DNA of 64,000 nucleotides, from positions 1 to 64,000 of the forward strand of contig CANJHS010000011.1 in NCBI GenBank assembly GCA_947474225.1. Direction: 5' to 3'. Under the pieces are notes generated by a model, which worked only from the letters and a program-made list of their open reading frames with translations, searched no databases and had not been told where the DNA came from. The translations under genes were made by a program, and so were the position numbers. Below, piece by piece: positions 53,948 to 63,238 of the stretch (positions are counted from its first letter, which is position 1; every line of letters begins with the position of its first letter). The DNA comes from Roseiflexaceae bacterium (GTDB lineage: Bacteria; Chloroflexota; Chloroflexia; Chloroflexales; Roseiflexaceae).

Positions 53948-55135
53948 TTAGCGTGCGTTCTCGCGCAAGCGTTTGCTGACGGTCAATTCAAGCATTGGGT
54001 CGACCTGCGCTTTGCGGACACGTTGCAGCATGAAGCGGAAGCTAAGTACGATATGGGCAGCGATGAACGCCCAGTTGATGACATAGGTAATCATGTGCAA
54101 CGGTTCCATACCGATGACTGATTGGCTTACCATCGTGAAGATGAACACTCCATAACCGATATACACATGGACCACACGAATATGGGCATGTAACTTCGGG
54201 ATACCGTAGAAGTACAAACTTGCGACTGCATGGACAAAGAAGAACATCAAGTAGATGTTGGAGGCATAGAGGTGCGTGACAAATGCGGTCGACATGGCTG
54301 CTTTGGCAGCTGCATAGACTTCTTTGTTGTCAAAGCCGGCGCCGTAGTAGGCAATGGTGTCGATCGTCAAGGTGACAAAAATGACCCATGCCAACCCACG
54401 ATTCCAAATAGCGGACTTGCGCTTGCGGGCACGCTGTTCTTCGGCGAGTTTGGCGCGTTCGGTGTCGCTCAGGGCAGTTTGTGTTGCCTGGTATGTTTCG
54501 AATGAGATTTTGGGGAAGGCACGTGCGGTCAATAACAGGCTGACCATCAAGAGGACTTCCCCAAGGTTGGCAATCAACCCGAGTTGCATTGATGCTGCCA
54601 TAAACATCACCAGGGCGCCTGCTAGCATCCACCAGGACTTCTGTTGGATGTAGAGGGCAATACCGAATGCGATCATGAATGTCATGGTGGTAATAGCTGC
54701 TAACGGAGGACCGGAGTGTTCGGCGAGGACATAGCGTAATGCACCTTCGGTGCTGACGACGTATTGTGCACCGCCGAAGTATTCATTTACTCCGTACAAA
54801 ATGCAGGTTACGACTGTTCCATAGGTCAGGATGGTCATCCCACGGCGCCACGTCCAGGCCACACTACCGTTGCGGGCGAGGACGATGCCGGCGACCATGA
54901 GTAATGGCGTTCCAATAGCGTGGAAGGCATAGCGCCCCATGTTCAATGCCAACAAGGTATCGCCAGCACCGACAAGCGAGCCTATTCCGAGGACTGCATT
55001 ATCGAAGCCGAGCCCGATTCCACTAATAGCTAGTAGCCAAAGCGCGGTACTTTTTTGTTTGGCTGCAACTTGCACGATAAGAATAGAAATGACCATGTGT
55101 ACTGCCGCAAAACCAAGATAGACTGCGATGTCCAT
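53948..55135 (-). CDS. Polytopic membrane protein with many membrane-proximal histidines, adjacent to the ACIII operon
   Basis: 395 aa, about ten predicted membrane segments. No family recognised. A cytosolic charged loop (ALSDTERAKLAEEQRARKRKSA, residues about 222-243) divides two halves. The second half is histidine-rich within or next to helices: TAFVTHLYASNIYLMFFFVHAVASLYFY, IPKLHAHIRVVHVYIGYGVF, PLHMITYVINWAFIAAHIVLSF. Paired histidines in neighbouring helices are the usual ligands of haem b, so a cytochrome b-like role is possible. 'aaggggc' lies before ATG 55135. A 450-base gap with a terminator separates it from actF, so it is probably a separate transcript in the same direction. Confidence 0.75.
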   Translation of the reverse strand: MDIAVYLGFAAVHMVISILIVQVAAKQKSTALWLLAISGIGLGFDNAVLGIGSLVGAGDTLLALNMGRYAFHAIGTPLLMVAGIVLARNGSVAWTWRRGMTILTYGTVVTCILYGVNEYFGGAQYVVSTEGALRYVLAEHSGPPLAAITTMTFMIAFGIALYIQQKSWWMLAGALVMFMAASMQLGLIANLGEVLLMVSLLLTARAFPKISFETYQATQTALSDTERAKLAEEQRARKRKSAIWNRGLAWVIFVTLTIDTIAYYGAGFDNKEVYAAAKAAMSTAFVTHLYASNIYLMFFFVHAVASLYFYGIPKLHAHIRVVHVYIGYGVFIFTMVSQSVIGMEPLHMITYVINWAFIAAHIVLSFRFMLQRVRKAQVDPMLELTVSKRLRENAR

Positions 55136-55312
55136 AGTTGCCCCTTCTGTCCACTCTATAGGTGGCCGCGTTCAACGAACGGTGTGTTACACCGTCACTG
55201 CGTGCTGCGTGACTCATGTACGCATAAGCCTCAAACAGAGTGTAGCAACTTCTTTGAACTACACAAGAGTAAAAAAACTACATACAGAAGAGAAGTATAT
55301 ATTGTGTATTTA

Positions 55313-55341
55313 TTGTGTAGTATTGGGGTGATACTACACAA
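55313..55341. promoter_or_regulatory. 29-bp palindrome upstream of the membrane protein gene
   Basis: TTGTGTAGTAT-tggggtg-ATACTACACAA, perfect 11-bp arms, with no U-tract on either strand, so an operator is more likely than a terminator. It lies about 180 bases before ATG 55135. Confidence 0.5.
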
Positions 55342-55545
55342 AACAAAACATTTGCAGAATATTTGCAAGACATAAATGAGGAACCCCACCCTCACGAGCG
55401 CCGAATCGTGTGGGGTAGGGTGTGGGGAGTGCAGAGGTGGGTGAGGTGGAGCGGGGATTGGCGCTGGTGATGATTGCTCATCGCTATGTACACACTATGA
55501 TGGCAAAAGATGAAGCCCATGTGAGCAATGGTTGAGAGCAAACGA

Positions 55546-55570
55546 AGAGCCCACCGCGACGGTGGGCTCT
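55546..55570 (-). terminator. Terminator after actF
   Basis: A perfect 11-bp GC-rich stem (agagcccaccg / cggtgggctct) with a 3-base loop. The following minus-strand bases (TCGTTTG) are a weak U-tract. Confidence 0.65.
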
Positions 55571-55586
55571 GGGGTCCGAGAGGAGA

Positions 55587-56813
55587 TTAGTGGTTTGCGG
55601 GAGCGTGATGACCGTGCCCATGACCGGCAAGTTGTGCTTCGAGCTCGGGGATGCGGTGATCGTGTGGTGGCAGGATGGGAAGTTGCTTGAGGAAGCGAAT
55701 AACCATTGCAACCCAAAGACCGCCGACACCGATAAAGGCAGTCAAATGCGTCCAATGAATCTGCACTGCATCTTTGTGGAATACTGGATTGATAAGCCAG
55801 AACACATAGACAACTTCGATAAACACTATCCACATAGCGATACGGGCAACAACGTTGAAGTTGCGCTTTGTGTGGCGTGACAACAGCAAGAAGAAAGGTA
55901 GGAAAAAGTGACCAAAAATCAATGCAATCGCGAAGTATTGCCATCCATTATTGGTACGCTCAAAGAACCAGCCCGTTTCTTCGGCGATGTTGCCGGACCA
56001 GATAATCAGGTATTGTGAATAATTGAGATACGTCCACAACACGGTGAATGCGAATGTGAATTTGCCCAAGTCGTGTAGGCGGTCTACGGGGATGTCGTAT
56101 CCAAGGAGGTTGTTTTTGGACAACATCCAGAGCACGATGATCATCAGCGCGAACACTGTCAAAACTTGGCCAATCATCCAACCAACTGGATACATAGATG
56201 ACGACCAGGTTGGTTCGAGTGACATGCCCCAGTCGGTAGCGGCAAACGTCCATAGCATGACGTGAGCGACCAAGCCAGGACCACCGGTGGTGGCGAGTTT
56301 GTCGCGGAACGTCTCTGTATCGCTCATCGGTGCGTTTTCTTGCTGGATAGACAGGTTGCGCAGGCGACGAGCCAACAACCCCCATGCAACAAAGTAGAGC
56401 ACCGCACGAATGGAGAAGAACGGTACGTTCAGGAAGTGAACTTTGGCTGCGATAGCATGTTCTTCGGCGACACGTGCAGGATCAGTCCACTCATAGAGTG
56501 TGCCGACACCTAGCAGAATCGGGATAAACAAGATGCCCATCCACGGGATAACCAGTGCTGCTGCTTCGACGAAGCGTCGAATCATCAAGCCCCAGACTCC
56601 GCTAGTGATGTGTTGCAGGTTGAGCAGAAACATGCTGCCTGCAGACAAGCCAAAGAAAAACAAGAAAGCAAACAGGTACGATTGGAGTACCTGGCTGGTC
56701 GAGCTGACTGCTACCCCCACCACGGTGAGTGCGAGTGCGGTGCCGCCGATGATATATGCACGCTTTTGGACTGTGTCTAAAGTCGTACGTAATTGATCAG
56801 TTTGTTCTGCCAC
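55587..56813 (-). CDS. actF: Alternative complex III subunit ActF (integral membrane, NrfD/PsrC-like)
   Basis: 408 aa, about ten membrane helices. It resembles ActC at the fold level and is the second quinol-site-type membrane subunit of alternative complex III. Recognisable stretches are AHVMLWTFAATDWGMSLEPTWSSSMYPVGWMIGQ and FTFAFTVLWTYLNYSQYLIIWSGNIAEETGWF. The C-terminus ends with a His-rich tail (GHGHGHHAPANH), which may bind metal. It is the last act gene, 54 bases after actE, and is followed by a hairpin terminator. Confidence 0.92.
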   Translation of the reverse strand: MAEQTDQLRTTLDTVQKRAYIIGGTALALTVVGVAVSSTSQVLQSYLFAFLFFFGLSAGSMFLLNLQHITSGVWGLMIRRFVEAAALVIPWMGILFIPILLGVGTLYEWTDPARVAEEHAIAAKVHFLNVPFFSIRAVLYFVAWGLLARRLRNLSIQQENAPMSDTETFRDKLATTGGPGLVAHVMLWTFAATDWGMSLEPTWSSSMYPVGWMIGQVLTVFALMIIVLWMLSKNNLLGYDIPVDRLHDLGKFTFAFTVLWTYLNYSQYLIIWSGNIAEETGWFFERTNNGWQYFAIALIFGHFFLPFFLLLSRHTKRNFNVVARIAMWIVFIEVVYVFWLINPVFHKDAVQIHWTHLTAFIGVGGLWVAMVIRFLKQLPILPPHDHRIPELEAQLAGHGHGHHAPANH

Positions 56814-56867
56814 GGTTGTGTCCTTGCAGTTGGCATGGCTGAGGAATGCTCAGCCATGCACTCACAC

Positions 56868-57554
56868 TTACTTCTTGGCGGGTGGGTTCTTTTGCATTTC
56901 GCGGATGTACGCGATGATAGCCCAGCGGTCGTCGATGTTCTGAATGCGGTATCCCGCAGGGAACATCGTGTACTTTGGATTGTCGGCGGTTTGTGGCTTC
57001 GATGGGTCGTACTTTGTATTCGGCACGCCATGGGTAATCGCCGAGAAATAGTATCCATCGGGTGCCTGGTCGAGTGTAAATGACTCGTTGGTGACAACTT
57101 TGCCCACGAGTTCGTCGACATAGAATAATGCCGGAACTTTGAGGCCGAGACCACCTTTTGAGATGGGACCTGCTGCTGGTCCTTTGCCATTGCCTTTTTC
57201 GCCATGGCAGGATGCGCAGTAAATCTTGTAGCGGGCTTCACCCCGAGCCAGAACGGTCTGGTCGATAGTGATCGGATTGGTGGTCACGTATGCTGCTGTT
57301 GGGTCACCACCTTCGCGGCCGGTGGTGCGTGCATCGATTTTGAGGCCGGTACGCGACACTGTGCCGTCGATAAGTGGGCGAGCGGAAGATCCGTTCGCAA
57401 AGAAATCACTGGCAGTAAGGGGTTTGTTGCTGGGCTGGTCATACATGTCGAGGTGACATGCCGAAAAGACGACAGCAAACAAGCCGAGTACCAGGATTCG
57501 GGCGACCAATCGCCGAAGTGACGTTGCGGTTACTTGCATCTGCGGCTCACTCAC
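56868..57554 (-). CDS. actE: Alternative complex III subunit ActE, monohaem cytochrome c lipoprotein
   Basis: 228 aa. The N-terminal lipoprotein signal (LVLGLFAVVFSAC) suggests anchoring outside the membrane. A single haem c motif CASCH (residues about 139-143, in KIYCASCHGEKGNGKGPAAG) defines the cytochrome c domain. The axial Met may come from TMFPAGYRI. The GTG start at 57554 overlaps actD by eight bases; ATG 57539 is an alternative. It accepts electrons from ActA/ActB and passes them to a soluble carrier or oxidase, by analogy with characterised ACIII. Confidence 0.92.
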   Translation of the reverse strand: MSEPQMQVTATSLRRLVARILVLGLFAVVFSACHLDMYDQPSNKPLTASDFFANGSSARPLIDGTVSRTGLKIDARTTGREGGDPTAAYVTTNPITIDQTVLARGEARYKIYCASCHGEKGNGKGPAAGPISKGGLGLKVPALFYVDELVGKVVTNESFTLDQAPDGYYFSAITHGVPNTKYDPSKPQTADNPKYTMFPAGYRIQNIDDRWAIIAYIREMQKNPPAKK

Positions 57555-58110
57555 TGAACTCGTTCACTGCAGTTGCACCGAGCCCCAAAAGGGTACTCTT
57601 GGCCTTCGCAGCGTCGTATAAAGGATCACTCGTTTCGATACAGAGGAAGAATCCATCTGTGGTAGCACGCTCGAACCCTGGTGCATTGAAGACCGGGTGG
57701 TATGGACGTGGAAATCCACAGATCAGGAACAGGCCAAATACCGCTGCGAAGGCCGAGAAGAGAACCATGCCTTCAAAGGTGATTGGGACAAATGCAGGCC
57801 AGCTGAAGTGCGGACGGCCGCCGACATTCATTGGATAGTCAACCAGGTTGACCCATGTCATGAATCCGAACAGACCGCTCGACCCTATCAACCCGCCGGT
57901 AAGGACCAACCATGGTAACCGTGAGGCTTTGTGTCCAATTGCCTCGTCGAGTCCGTGAATCGGAATCGGGGTGTATGCTTCGACTTTTGTGTAGCCAGCA
58001 TCTCGGATGGTTTCAGCAGCATGGATGAGTGTGGAAGAATTGGTGAACTCCGCCATGATTCCGTATGTGGCGGGTGCGTTCGTTGCTGCTTTTGAATGTG
58101 CTGTAGACAT
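57547..58110 (-). CDS. actD: Alternative complex III subunit ActD (DUF3341)
   Basis: 187 aa. Two central membrane helices (LPWLVLTGGLIGSSGLFGFMTWV and FVPITFEGMVLFSAFAAVFGLFLICG) with a soluble N-terminal region (MAEFTNSSTLIHAAETIRDAGYTKVEAYTPIPIHGLDEAIG, typical of DUF3341) and a soluble C-terminal region. ActD is a structural membrane subunit of ACIII. 'gagagg' precedes ATG 58110. Confidence 0.93.
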   Translation of the reverse strand: MSTAHSKAATNAPATYGIMAEFTNSSTLIHAAETIRDAGYTKVEAYTPIPIHGLDEAIGHKASRLPWLVLTGGLIGSSGLFGFMTWVNLVDYPMNVGGRPHFSWPAFVPITFEGMVLFSAFAAVFGLFLICGFPRPYHPVFNAPGFERATTDGFFLCIETSDPLYDAAKAKSTLLGLGATAVNEFSE

Positions 58111-58156
58111 GCAAACCTCTCATAAGAGCGGAGAAGGACGGTGAGTTCCTTCGCCG

Positions 58157-59575
58157 TTACGCACCAGCATGACCGGATTCTTCGTGTTCTGCAGTGTGTG
58201 GAGTCGTCTTGTGCACCAAGTCGCGTACTTCGAAGATCGCAATCATTGGGATAAAACGAATGAACAACAAAAACAGGACAAAGAACAACCCGAAAGATCC
58301 AATATAGGTCGACCAATCGTAAAAGGTCGGTGTATAGGATGCCCAAGAGGATGGCAAGAAGTCACGGTGTAGGCTCAATACGATGATGACCCAACGCTCG
58401 AACCACATACCGACATTAATTGCCATCGAGACAAAGAACAGCACAGGCAAATTCTGACGCAGTTTCTTTGACCAGAGAACTTGGGGAATCAAAACATTAA
58501 ACAGAATGAGTGCCCAGTAGGACCACGCATACGGACCGGTGAAGCGGTTGACGATGAGGTAGTACTCATAGATGCTTGAGGAATACCATGAGTAGAAAAT
58601 CTCACCGAAGTACCCGTAGGTAACAATCATGCCTGAGGCCAACATGACCTTGCTCATGACGTCGAAGTGCTTCATGGTGATAAGGCCCTGAAGACCGAAG
58701 ACCCGGCGGATGGGAATCATCAGCACAATGACCATTGCAAAGCCACAATAGACAGCGCCAGCGACGAAGTACGGCGGGAACACGGTAACGTGCCACCCAG
58801 GCAATTGTGCGACCGAGAAGTCGAACGAGATGATAGAGTGCACAGACAAAACCAGTGGCGTCGACAGACCTGCCAACAGTAGTGAAGCAACTTCATAGCG
58901 CTGCCAATGCTTTGCTGCACCACGCCATCCGAGTGAGAAGAGACCATAGAGTGCCTTGGCAATACGGCTGGTTGACCGATCACGAAGTGTGGCAAGGTCG
59001 GGAACGAGCCCGACAAACCAGAACAACACCGAGACCGTGGCGTATGTCGAGATTGCAAAGACGTCCCATTCCAACGGACTGCGGAACTGTGGCCACATCC
59101 CGGTTGTGCTGGGATAGGGCAAGAACCAGTAATCCAACCATGGACGGCCAGTGTGAATCAACGGATAGATACCTGCGCAGGCAACAGCGAAAATTGTCAT
59201 TGCTTCTGCGGCTCGGTTGATTGATGTGCGCCAATCTTGTCGGAACAGCAACAAAATTGCTGAAATCAATGTACCAGCGTGACCAATACCAATCCACCAC
59301 ACGAAGTTGATAATGTCGAAGCCCCATGCCACCGGGATATTGATACCCCAGATACCGATACCCACTGTGAACAGTGTTGCCAGTGAGTAGAGATACAGCA
59401 TCAGGAGCAGGCCGGCACCGATAAAGCCGAGTAACCAGCCCGTCGGAGTCTTGAGTATGGGAAAGAGGACGATGTCACTGATTTTGGTGGTGACAGATTC
59501 GAGGGACTGCCCCGGAGCAAGCAGGCTGTCATAGGTCTCTGTTACTGGGGGTTTGAGTTGCTTGGATGATTGCAT
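58157..59575 (-). CDS. actC: Alternative complex III subunit ActC (NrfD/PsrC-like quinol-oxidising membrane subunit)
   Basis: 472 aa, about ten membrane helices. It is the NrfD/PsrC-family membrane partner of ActB and carries the proposed quinol site. Characteristic segments are [49 protein letters not shown]-like [27 protein letters not shown], and [20 protein letters not shown]. Its start lies three bases after the actB stop with 'acggag' just inside actB. Confidence 0.95.
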   Translation of the reverse strand: [472 protein letters not shown]

Positions 59576-59578
59576 CTG

Positions 59579-62530
59579 CTACTCCGTCTTTCCACTGAAC
59601 TCGGGATTCGGGTTCGACAGTTTGATCATGTAGCTCGTGCGGGGTTTGGTGTTGAGCGGATCAAGCATGGTGAACTTTGATTCGAGTGCTTTGAGTTGGC
59701 TGACGCGTGATGCGGCATCGTTGATATTACCAAACACAATTGCTTGTGATGGGCAAGCCTGTTGACAGGCGCTGACGACTTGGCCGTCGGCGATTTGACG
59801 ATCTTCGCGGTCTGCGTCAATGCGGGCTTCGTTGATGCGTTGGACGCAGTAATTACATTTTTCCATCACACCACGAACACGCACCGTCACGTCTGGGTTG
59901 CGTTGCAACTTGAGTGATGGTGTTTCTTCGTCGACGTATTGGAAGAAGTTAAATCGGCGTACCTTATATGGGCAGTTGTTTGAACAGTACTTCGTACCCA
60001 CGCAGCGGTTGTACACCATCACATTGAGGCCTTCGTCGTCGTGGACGGTAGCTGCAACCGGGCAGACAATTTCGCATGGAGCATGTTCACACTGCATACA
60101 GGCAACGGGGATTTGGTAGACAGAAGGGCTTTCGGCATCGCCAGAGAAGTACGTGTCGATGCGAATCCAGTGCATCTCGCGACCGAGAAAGACTTGCTCT
60201 TTGCCGACCACCGGAATGTTGTTTTCTGCCTGACAGGCGACAACACAGGCATTGCAGCCATTGCATGCGTTCAAGTCGATTTGCATACCCCATTGATAGC
60301 CTTTGGAGTAGTCATATTCAGGGAAGAGCGAGATGACTTCGTGCTTCTTGTGGCCCTCGTGAGCCACGGGATGCAAGAAGTCGGCCAGCGTCTTGGTCGG
60401 ATAAATGTCTTCGTCACGGCCTTCCATGCTGGTGTGTTCTTGGGTTGTGGCGAGCTTGTAGGTCTCGGTGGTCTTGGTGACCTCGAGCCCTGCGCCATGC
60501 CACAGGTTGTCAGATCCACGCAGTGTGTAGGCGTTGAATCCGACGCCGTCGCCGACTTTACCGGCTTTGGTACGACCGAAGCCCAGATGCACGACAACCG
60601 TGTTGTCGGCTTGACCAGGGACAATCCATACCGGAGCTTTGACGCTACGGCCTTGGAACGTGAGTGATACGACATCGCCAGAGGCGACGCCGAGGGTTTT
60701 TGCGGTCGCTGGGCTGACTTGTGCCGTATTGTCCCAGACGAGCTTGGTTATGGGTTTGGGGACTTCCTGAAGCCAACCGTTATTGGCTGCTGAGCCGTCA
60801 CGGAGTGACGAGTCTGCGCGGAAGACTATTTCGAGTCCTTCGCTTGCTGCGGTAGCGGTTGCAGTGACTGCACCAGTGAGTGATGCTGTCGTTGCTACGG
60901 CGACGGTGTTTTTGATAAGGCCGTCGTGGAGGCTGATTTGCCACTCTTTGTCGAATGCGTACCCATCGGTGCTGAGGACAGATTTCCAGTAGGCTTTGAC
61001 CATGTCATGGCCGGTACTGTTGGTCTGACCGCTCAATGCTGCCACGACTTCGATGAGCGTTTTGCCATCATAGAGTGGTGCAATCAGTGGTTGTTGGATG
61101 GCAGCCGTGCCATCGAAGGCACGACTATCGCTCCAACTCTCGAGGTAATGAGCGCCATTGATGTGCCAAGCGGCGCCTTCGGAGGATTCGTCGGCGTATA
61201 TGCCGTGGTGAATCACGGTGGCAACCTTGGCGAGTGCAGATTTGACGTCAATATCGCCCGGGGCGTTGTAGATGATGTTGGCATCACTAATGACCAAGAG
61301 GGATACGGCGCCTGCATTCATTTCGTCAACAAGAGCCTTCAGACCGGCATTCCCCGTAGTTGCCGGAGCGACTGGGGCGGTGAAGGTGACAGTTTTGCCG
61401 AAGTTACCGAGGGCGTTGTTTATGGCGAGGACCAAGGCGTGTTGGGCAGCGGACTGCGTTTCGCCAGTGATAACGATGGACTTCCCGGCGTTGGCTTTGA
61501 GGTCTGAGACGGCAGCAGTGACCCATGCGCTGGCTTTTGCGTCCAACGTTGGGGCAGTGATTCCGCTTACGCCGACGCCAGCAGCAATAGCGTCAGTCAG
61601 GGCTGCGACGTCCGCGGCACGGACGGCGATACGATGATCTGCCATTGTGCCGGTGTGACTCGGGGTTGGCTCGGCGGCATACAGCCGGCTCATGGTTGGT
61701 TTGGCACTCGTGATGCGGCGCTTTGCAGAGAAGTCACGGCTGTAGCGGATCGCTGTGGGACCGCTGTGGGTGAAGTCACTGTCGAGAGCCACCACGACCT
61801 CTGCCTGGTTGAATGCGTATACCACATTGGTTGCTGCACCAAGGGCTGCTGCGGCGCCATCGATAGCGTTGTCGTTGCTTATTGGATCGTACTGGATCCA
61901 CTTGGCACCGGCATACTTTGTCGTCAACGCGGTGATTGCAGCTGCCAGGGTTGGGGATGCATTTGGTTCGCTGAGGATGCGGATGCCAGCACCTGCACTT
62001 GCTGCAGCAGCAGCGAGAGCGGTAGACGCGTCTGCCCAGGTTGCAGCGACACCTGCTTTGAGCACCTGTTGCGAACGATCCGGATCATACATAGTCAGAA
62101 CCGATGCCTGAATCCATGCATCGCTCGAGCCGAGGCTGGCTGCGTGGTCAGGGTTGCCCTCGACCTTCGTCGGACGACCTTCGTGGCTCTCTGCCAACAA
62201 TCCAATGCCATAGCCTTGGACATTCATTGATGTGGCGTAGTACAACGGCCGGCCAGGAATCACTTCCTCTGGCTGACGGATGTAGGGAACAATGACTTCT
62301 TGTGGTTGCTTTATAGCGAATTGACAGCCTGCCAGGGTTGAGAGAGCCATTGAGGCACCCATCAACTTGATGAAGGACCGGCGAGTCACGGGGTCGCGAA
62401 GCTCGGCTGCTTCGCTAGGGAATTCCCGTTCAAGCCGAGCCTGGAACTCTGACGACTGCGCGAGGTCATCAAGGCTACGCCAGTAGCCACGACCGCTGGT
62501 CGACTGATTGTCGAGTGTTTCTTTGCTCAT
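59579..62530 (-). CDS. actB: Alternative complex III subunit ActB (TAT-exported iron-sulphur/molybdopterin-like protein)
   Basis: 983 aa. A twin-arginine motif (TRRSFIKLMGASMALSTLAGC, residues 49-69) sits inside an ~80-residue N-terminal region. Residues about 90-700 form the molybdopterin-oxidoreductase-like domain, which in ActB lacks the cofactor. The C-terminal ~230 residues are the ferredoxin-like domain with four cysteine clusters: CNGCNACVVACQAEN, CMQCEHAPCEIVCPVAA, CVGTKYCSNNCPYKVRRFNF, and CNYCVQRI...CQQACPSQAI. This is the classic fusion of PsrA- and PsrB-like parts. It passes electrons from ActC-bound quinol to ActA haems. Confidence 0.96.
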   Translation of the reverse strand: MSKETLDNQSTSGRGYWRSLDDLAQSSEFQARLEREFPSEAAELRDPVTRRSFIKLMGASMALSTLAGCQFAIKQPQEVIVPYIRQPEEVIPGRPLYYATSMNVQGYGIGLLAESHEGRPTKVEGNPDHAASLGSSDAWIQASVLTMYDPDRSQQVLKAGVAATWADASTALAAAAASAGAGIRILSEPNASPTLAAAITALTTKYAGAKWIQYDPISNDNAIDGAAAALGAATNVVYAFNQAEVVVALDSDFTHSGPTAIRYSRDFSAKRRITSAKPTMSRLYAAEPTPSHTGTMADHRIAVRAADVAALTDAIAAGVGVSGITAPTLDAKASAWVTAAVSDLKANAGKSIVITGETQSAAQHALVLAINNALGNFGKTVTFTAPVAPATTGNAGLKALVDEMNAGAVSLLVISDANIIYNAPGDIDVKSALAKVATVIHHGIYADESSEGAAWHINGAHYLESWSDSRAFDGTAAIQQPLIAPLYDGKTLIEVVAALSGQTNSTGHDMVKAYWKSVLSTDGYAFDKEWQISLHDGLIKNTVAVATTASLTGAVTATATAASEGLEIVFRADSSLRDGSAANNGWLQEVPKPITKLVWDNTAQVSPATAKTLGVASGDVVSLTFQGRSVKAPVWIVPGQADNTVVVHLGFGRTKAGKVGDGVGFNAYTLRGSDNLWHGAGLEVTKTTETYKLATTQEHTSMEGRDEDIYPTKTLADFLHPVAHEGHKKHEVISLFPEYDYSKGYQWGMQIDLNACNGCNACVVACQAENNIPVVGKEQVFLGREMHWIRIDTYFSGDAESPSVYQIPVACMQCEHAPCEIVCPVAATVHDDEGLNVMVYNRCVGTKYCSNNCPYKVRRFNFFQYVDEETPSLKLQRNPDVTVRVRGVMEKCNYCVQRINEARIDADREDRQIADGQVVSACQQACPSQAIVFGNINDAASRVSQLKALESKFTMLDPLNTKPRTSYMIKLSNPNPEFSGKTE

Positions 62531-62548
62531 TGTCTGCTTCGTCTCGCT

Positions 62549-63238
62549 CTATCGGTGGCAGATCGAACAGTTGGTCAACTGTGACGATGTACGGATGTTC
62601 AGGTCTTTCTTCAATTTCAACCCTTGGACGATTTGGTCTGCCGGTGGGGTCCAAGCGGTGTTGAAGATTTCAGATTGTGGACGCAGGAACTTCTCAGGAG
62701 CACGGTGGCAGTTCAGACACCAGCTCATGTAGAGTGCTTCGGTTTTGTAGACCACTGCCATCGAGGCAATATTGCCGTGACAGGTGGAACAACCGACGCC
62801 TTTGGCTACGTGAATGCTGTGATTAAAATAGACGAATTTGGGCAAATCGTGCACTTTGTTCCATTGCACAGGCTCGTCTTTGGCATAACTGTTCCGGATG
62901 AACGCGAGCTTTGGGCTATTGGGCAGAATCTGTGCATGACAGCCCATACAGGTCTCGACAGGAGGAATGTTCGCATAGCTCGAGATTTCGACTCCGGTAT
63001 GGCAGTAGCGACAATCCAACTTCAAGCCACCGACATGCAATTGGTGACTGTAGCCACCTGCACCCGGAATGTTCCCTGCTGGTTGGACCTTCGCATTGGC
63101 CACACCTACATCCCGAACCCAGTCGGAACGTGTGTAGTACCACCACGTCGCAGTAAGCAACGCCAGGATCACGGGGATCCCCACGAAGATACCTAACCTG
63201 ACGATAGTGTTCGTTCGTCGATTAAATACCTGTGCCAT
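62549..63238 (-). CDS. actA: Alternative complex III subunit ActA, pentahaem cytochrome c
   Basis: 229 aa. An N-terminal membrane anchor (LGIFVGIPVILALLTATWWYYT, residues about 14-35) precedes five CxxCH motifs: CRYCH, CMGCH, CSTCH, CLNCH and CSICH. That matches the pentahaem subunit of alternative complex III. It is first in the operon actABCDEF. The ribosome site is 'aaaggt' before ATG 63238. Only five haem motifs are seen in this 229-residue protein, as expected for ActA. Confidence 0.96.
   Translation of the reverse strand: MAQVFNRRTNTIVRLGIFVGIPVILALLTATWWYYTRSDWVRDVGVANAKVQPAGNIPGAGGYSHQLHVGGLKLDCRYCHTGVEISSYANIPPVETCMGCHAQILPNSPKLAFIRNSYAKDEPVQWNKVHDLPKFVYFNHSIHVAKGVGCSTCHGNIASMAVVYKTEALYMSWCLNCHRAPEKFLRPQSEIFNTAWTPPADQIVQGLKLKKDLNIRTSSQLTNCSICHR

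Larger units (their letters stand above)
55136..55586. other. Regulatory gap between actF and the membrane protein
   Basis: This gap contains the actF terminator (55546-55570), a GC-rich inverted segment (CACGA-gcgccgaa-TCGTG, 55396-55413) and a perfect palindrome (55313-55341), plus the repeat TATTGTGTA twice at about 55300-55320. No ORF recognised. Confidence 0.5.

Noticed and set aside
59579-62530. Functional molybdopterin oxidoreductase
   Set aside because: In the ACIII context this subunit is ActB, whose molybdopterin-like domain lacks the cofactor in characterised members; no metal-ligand residue was identified.
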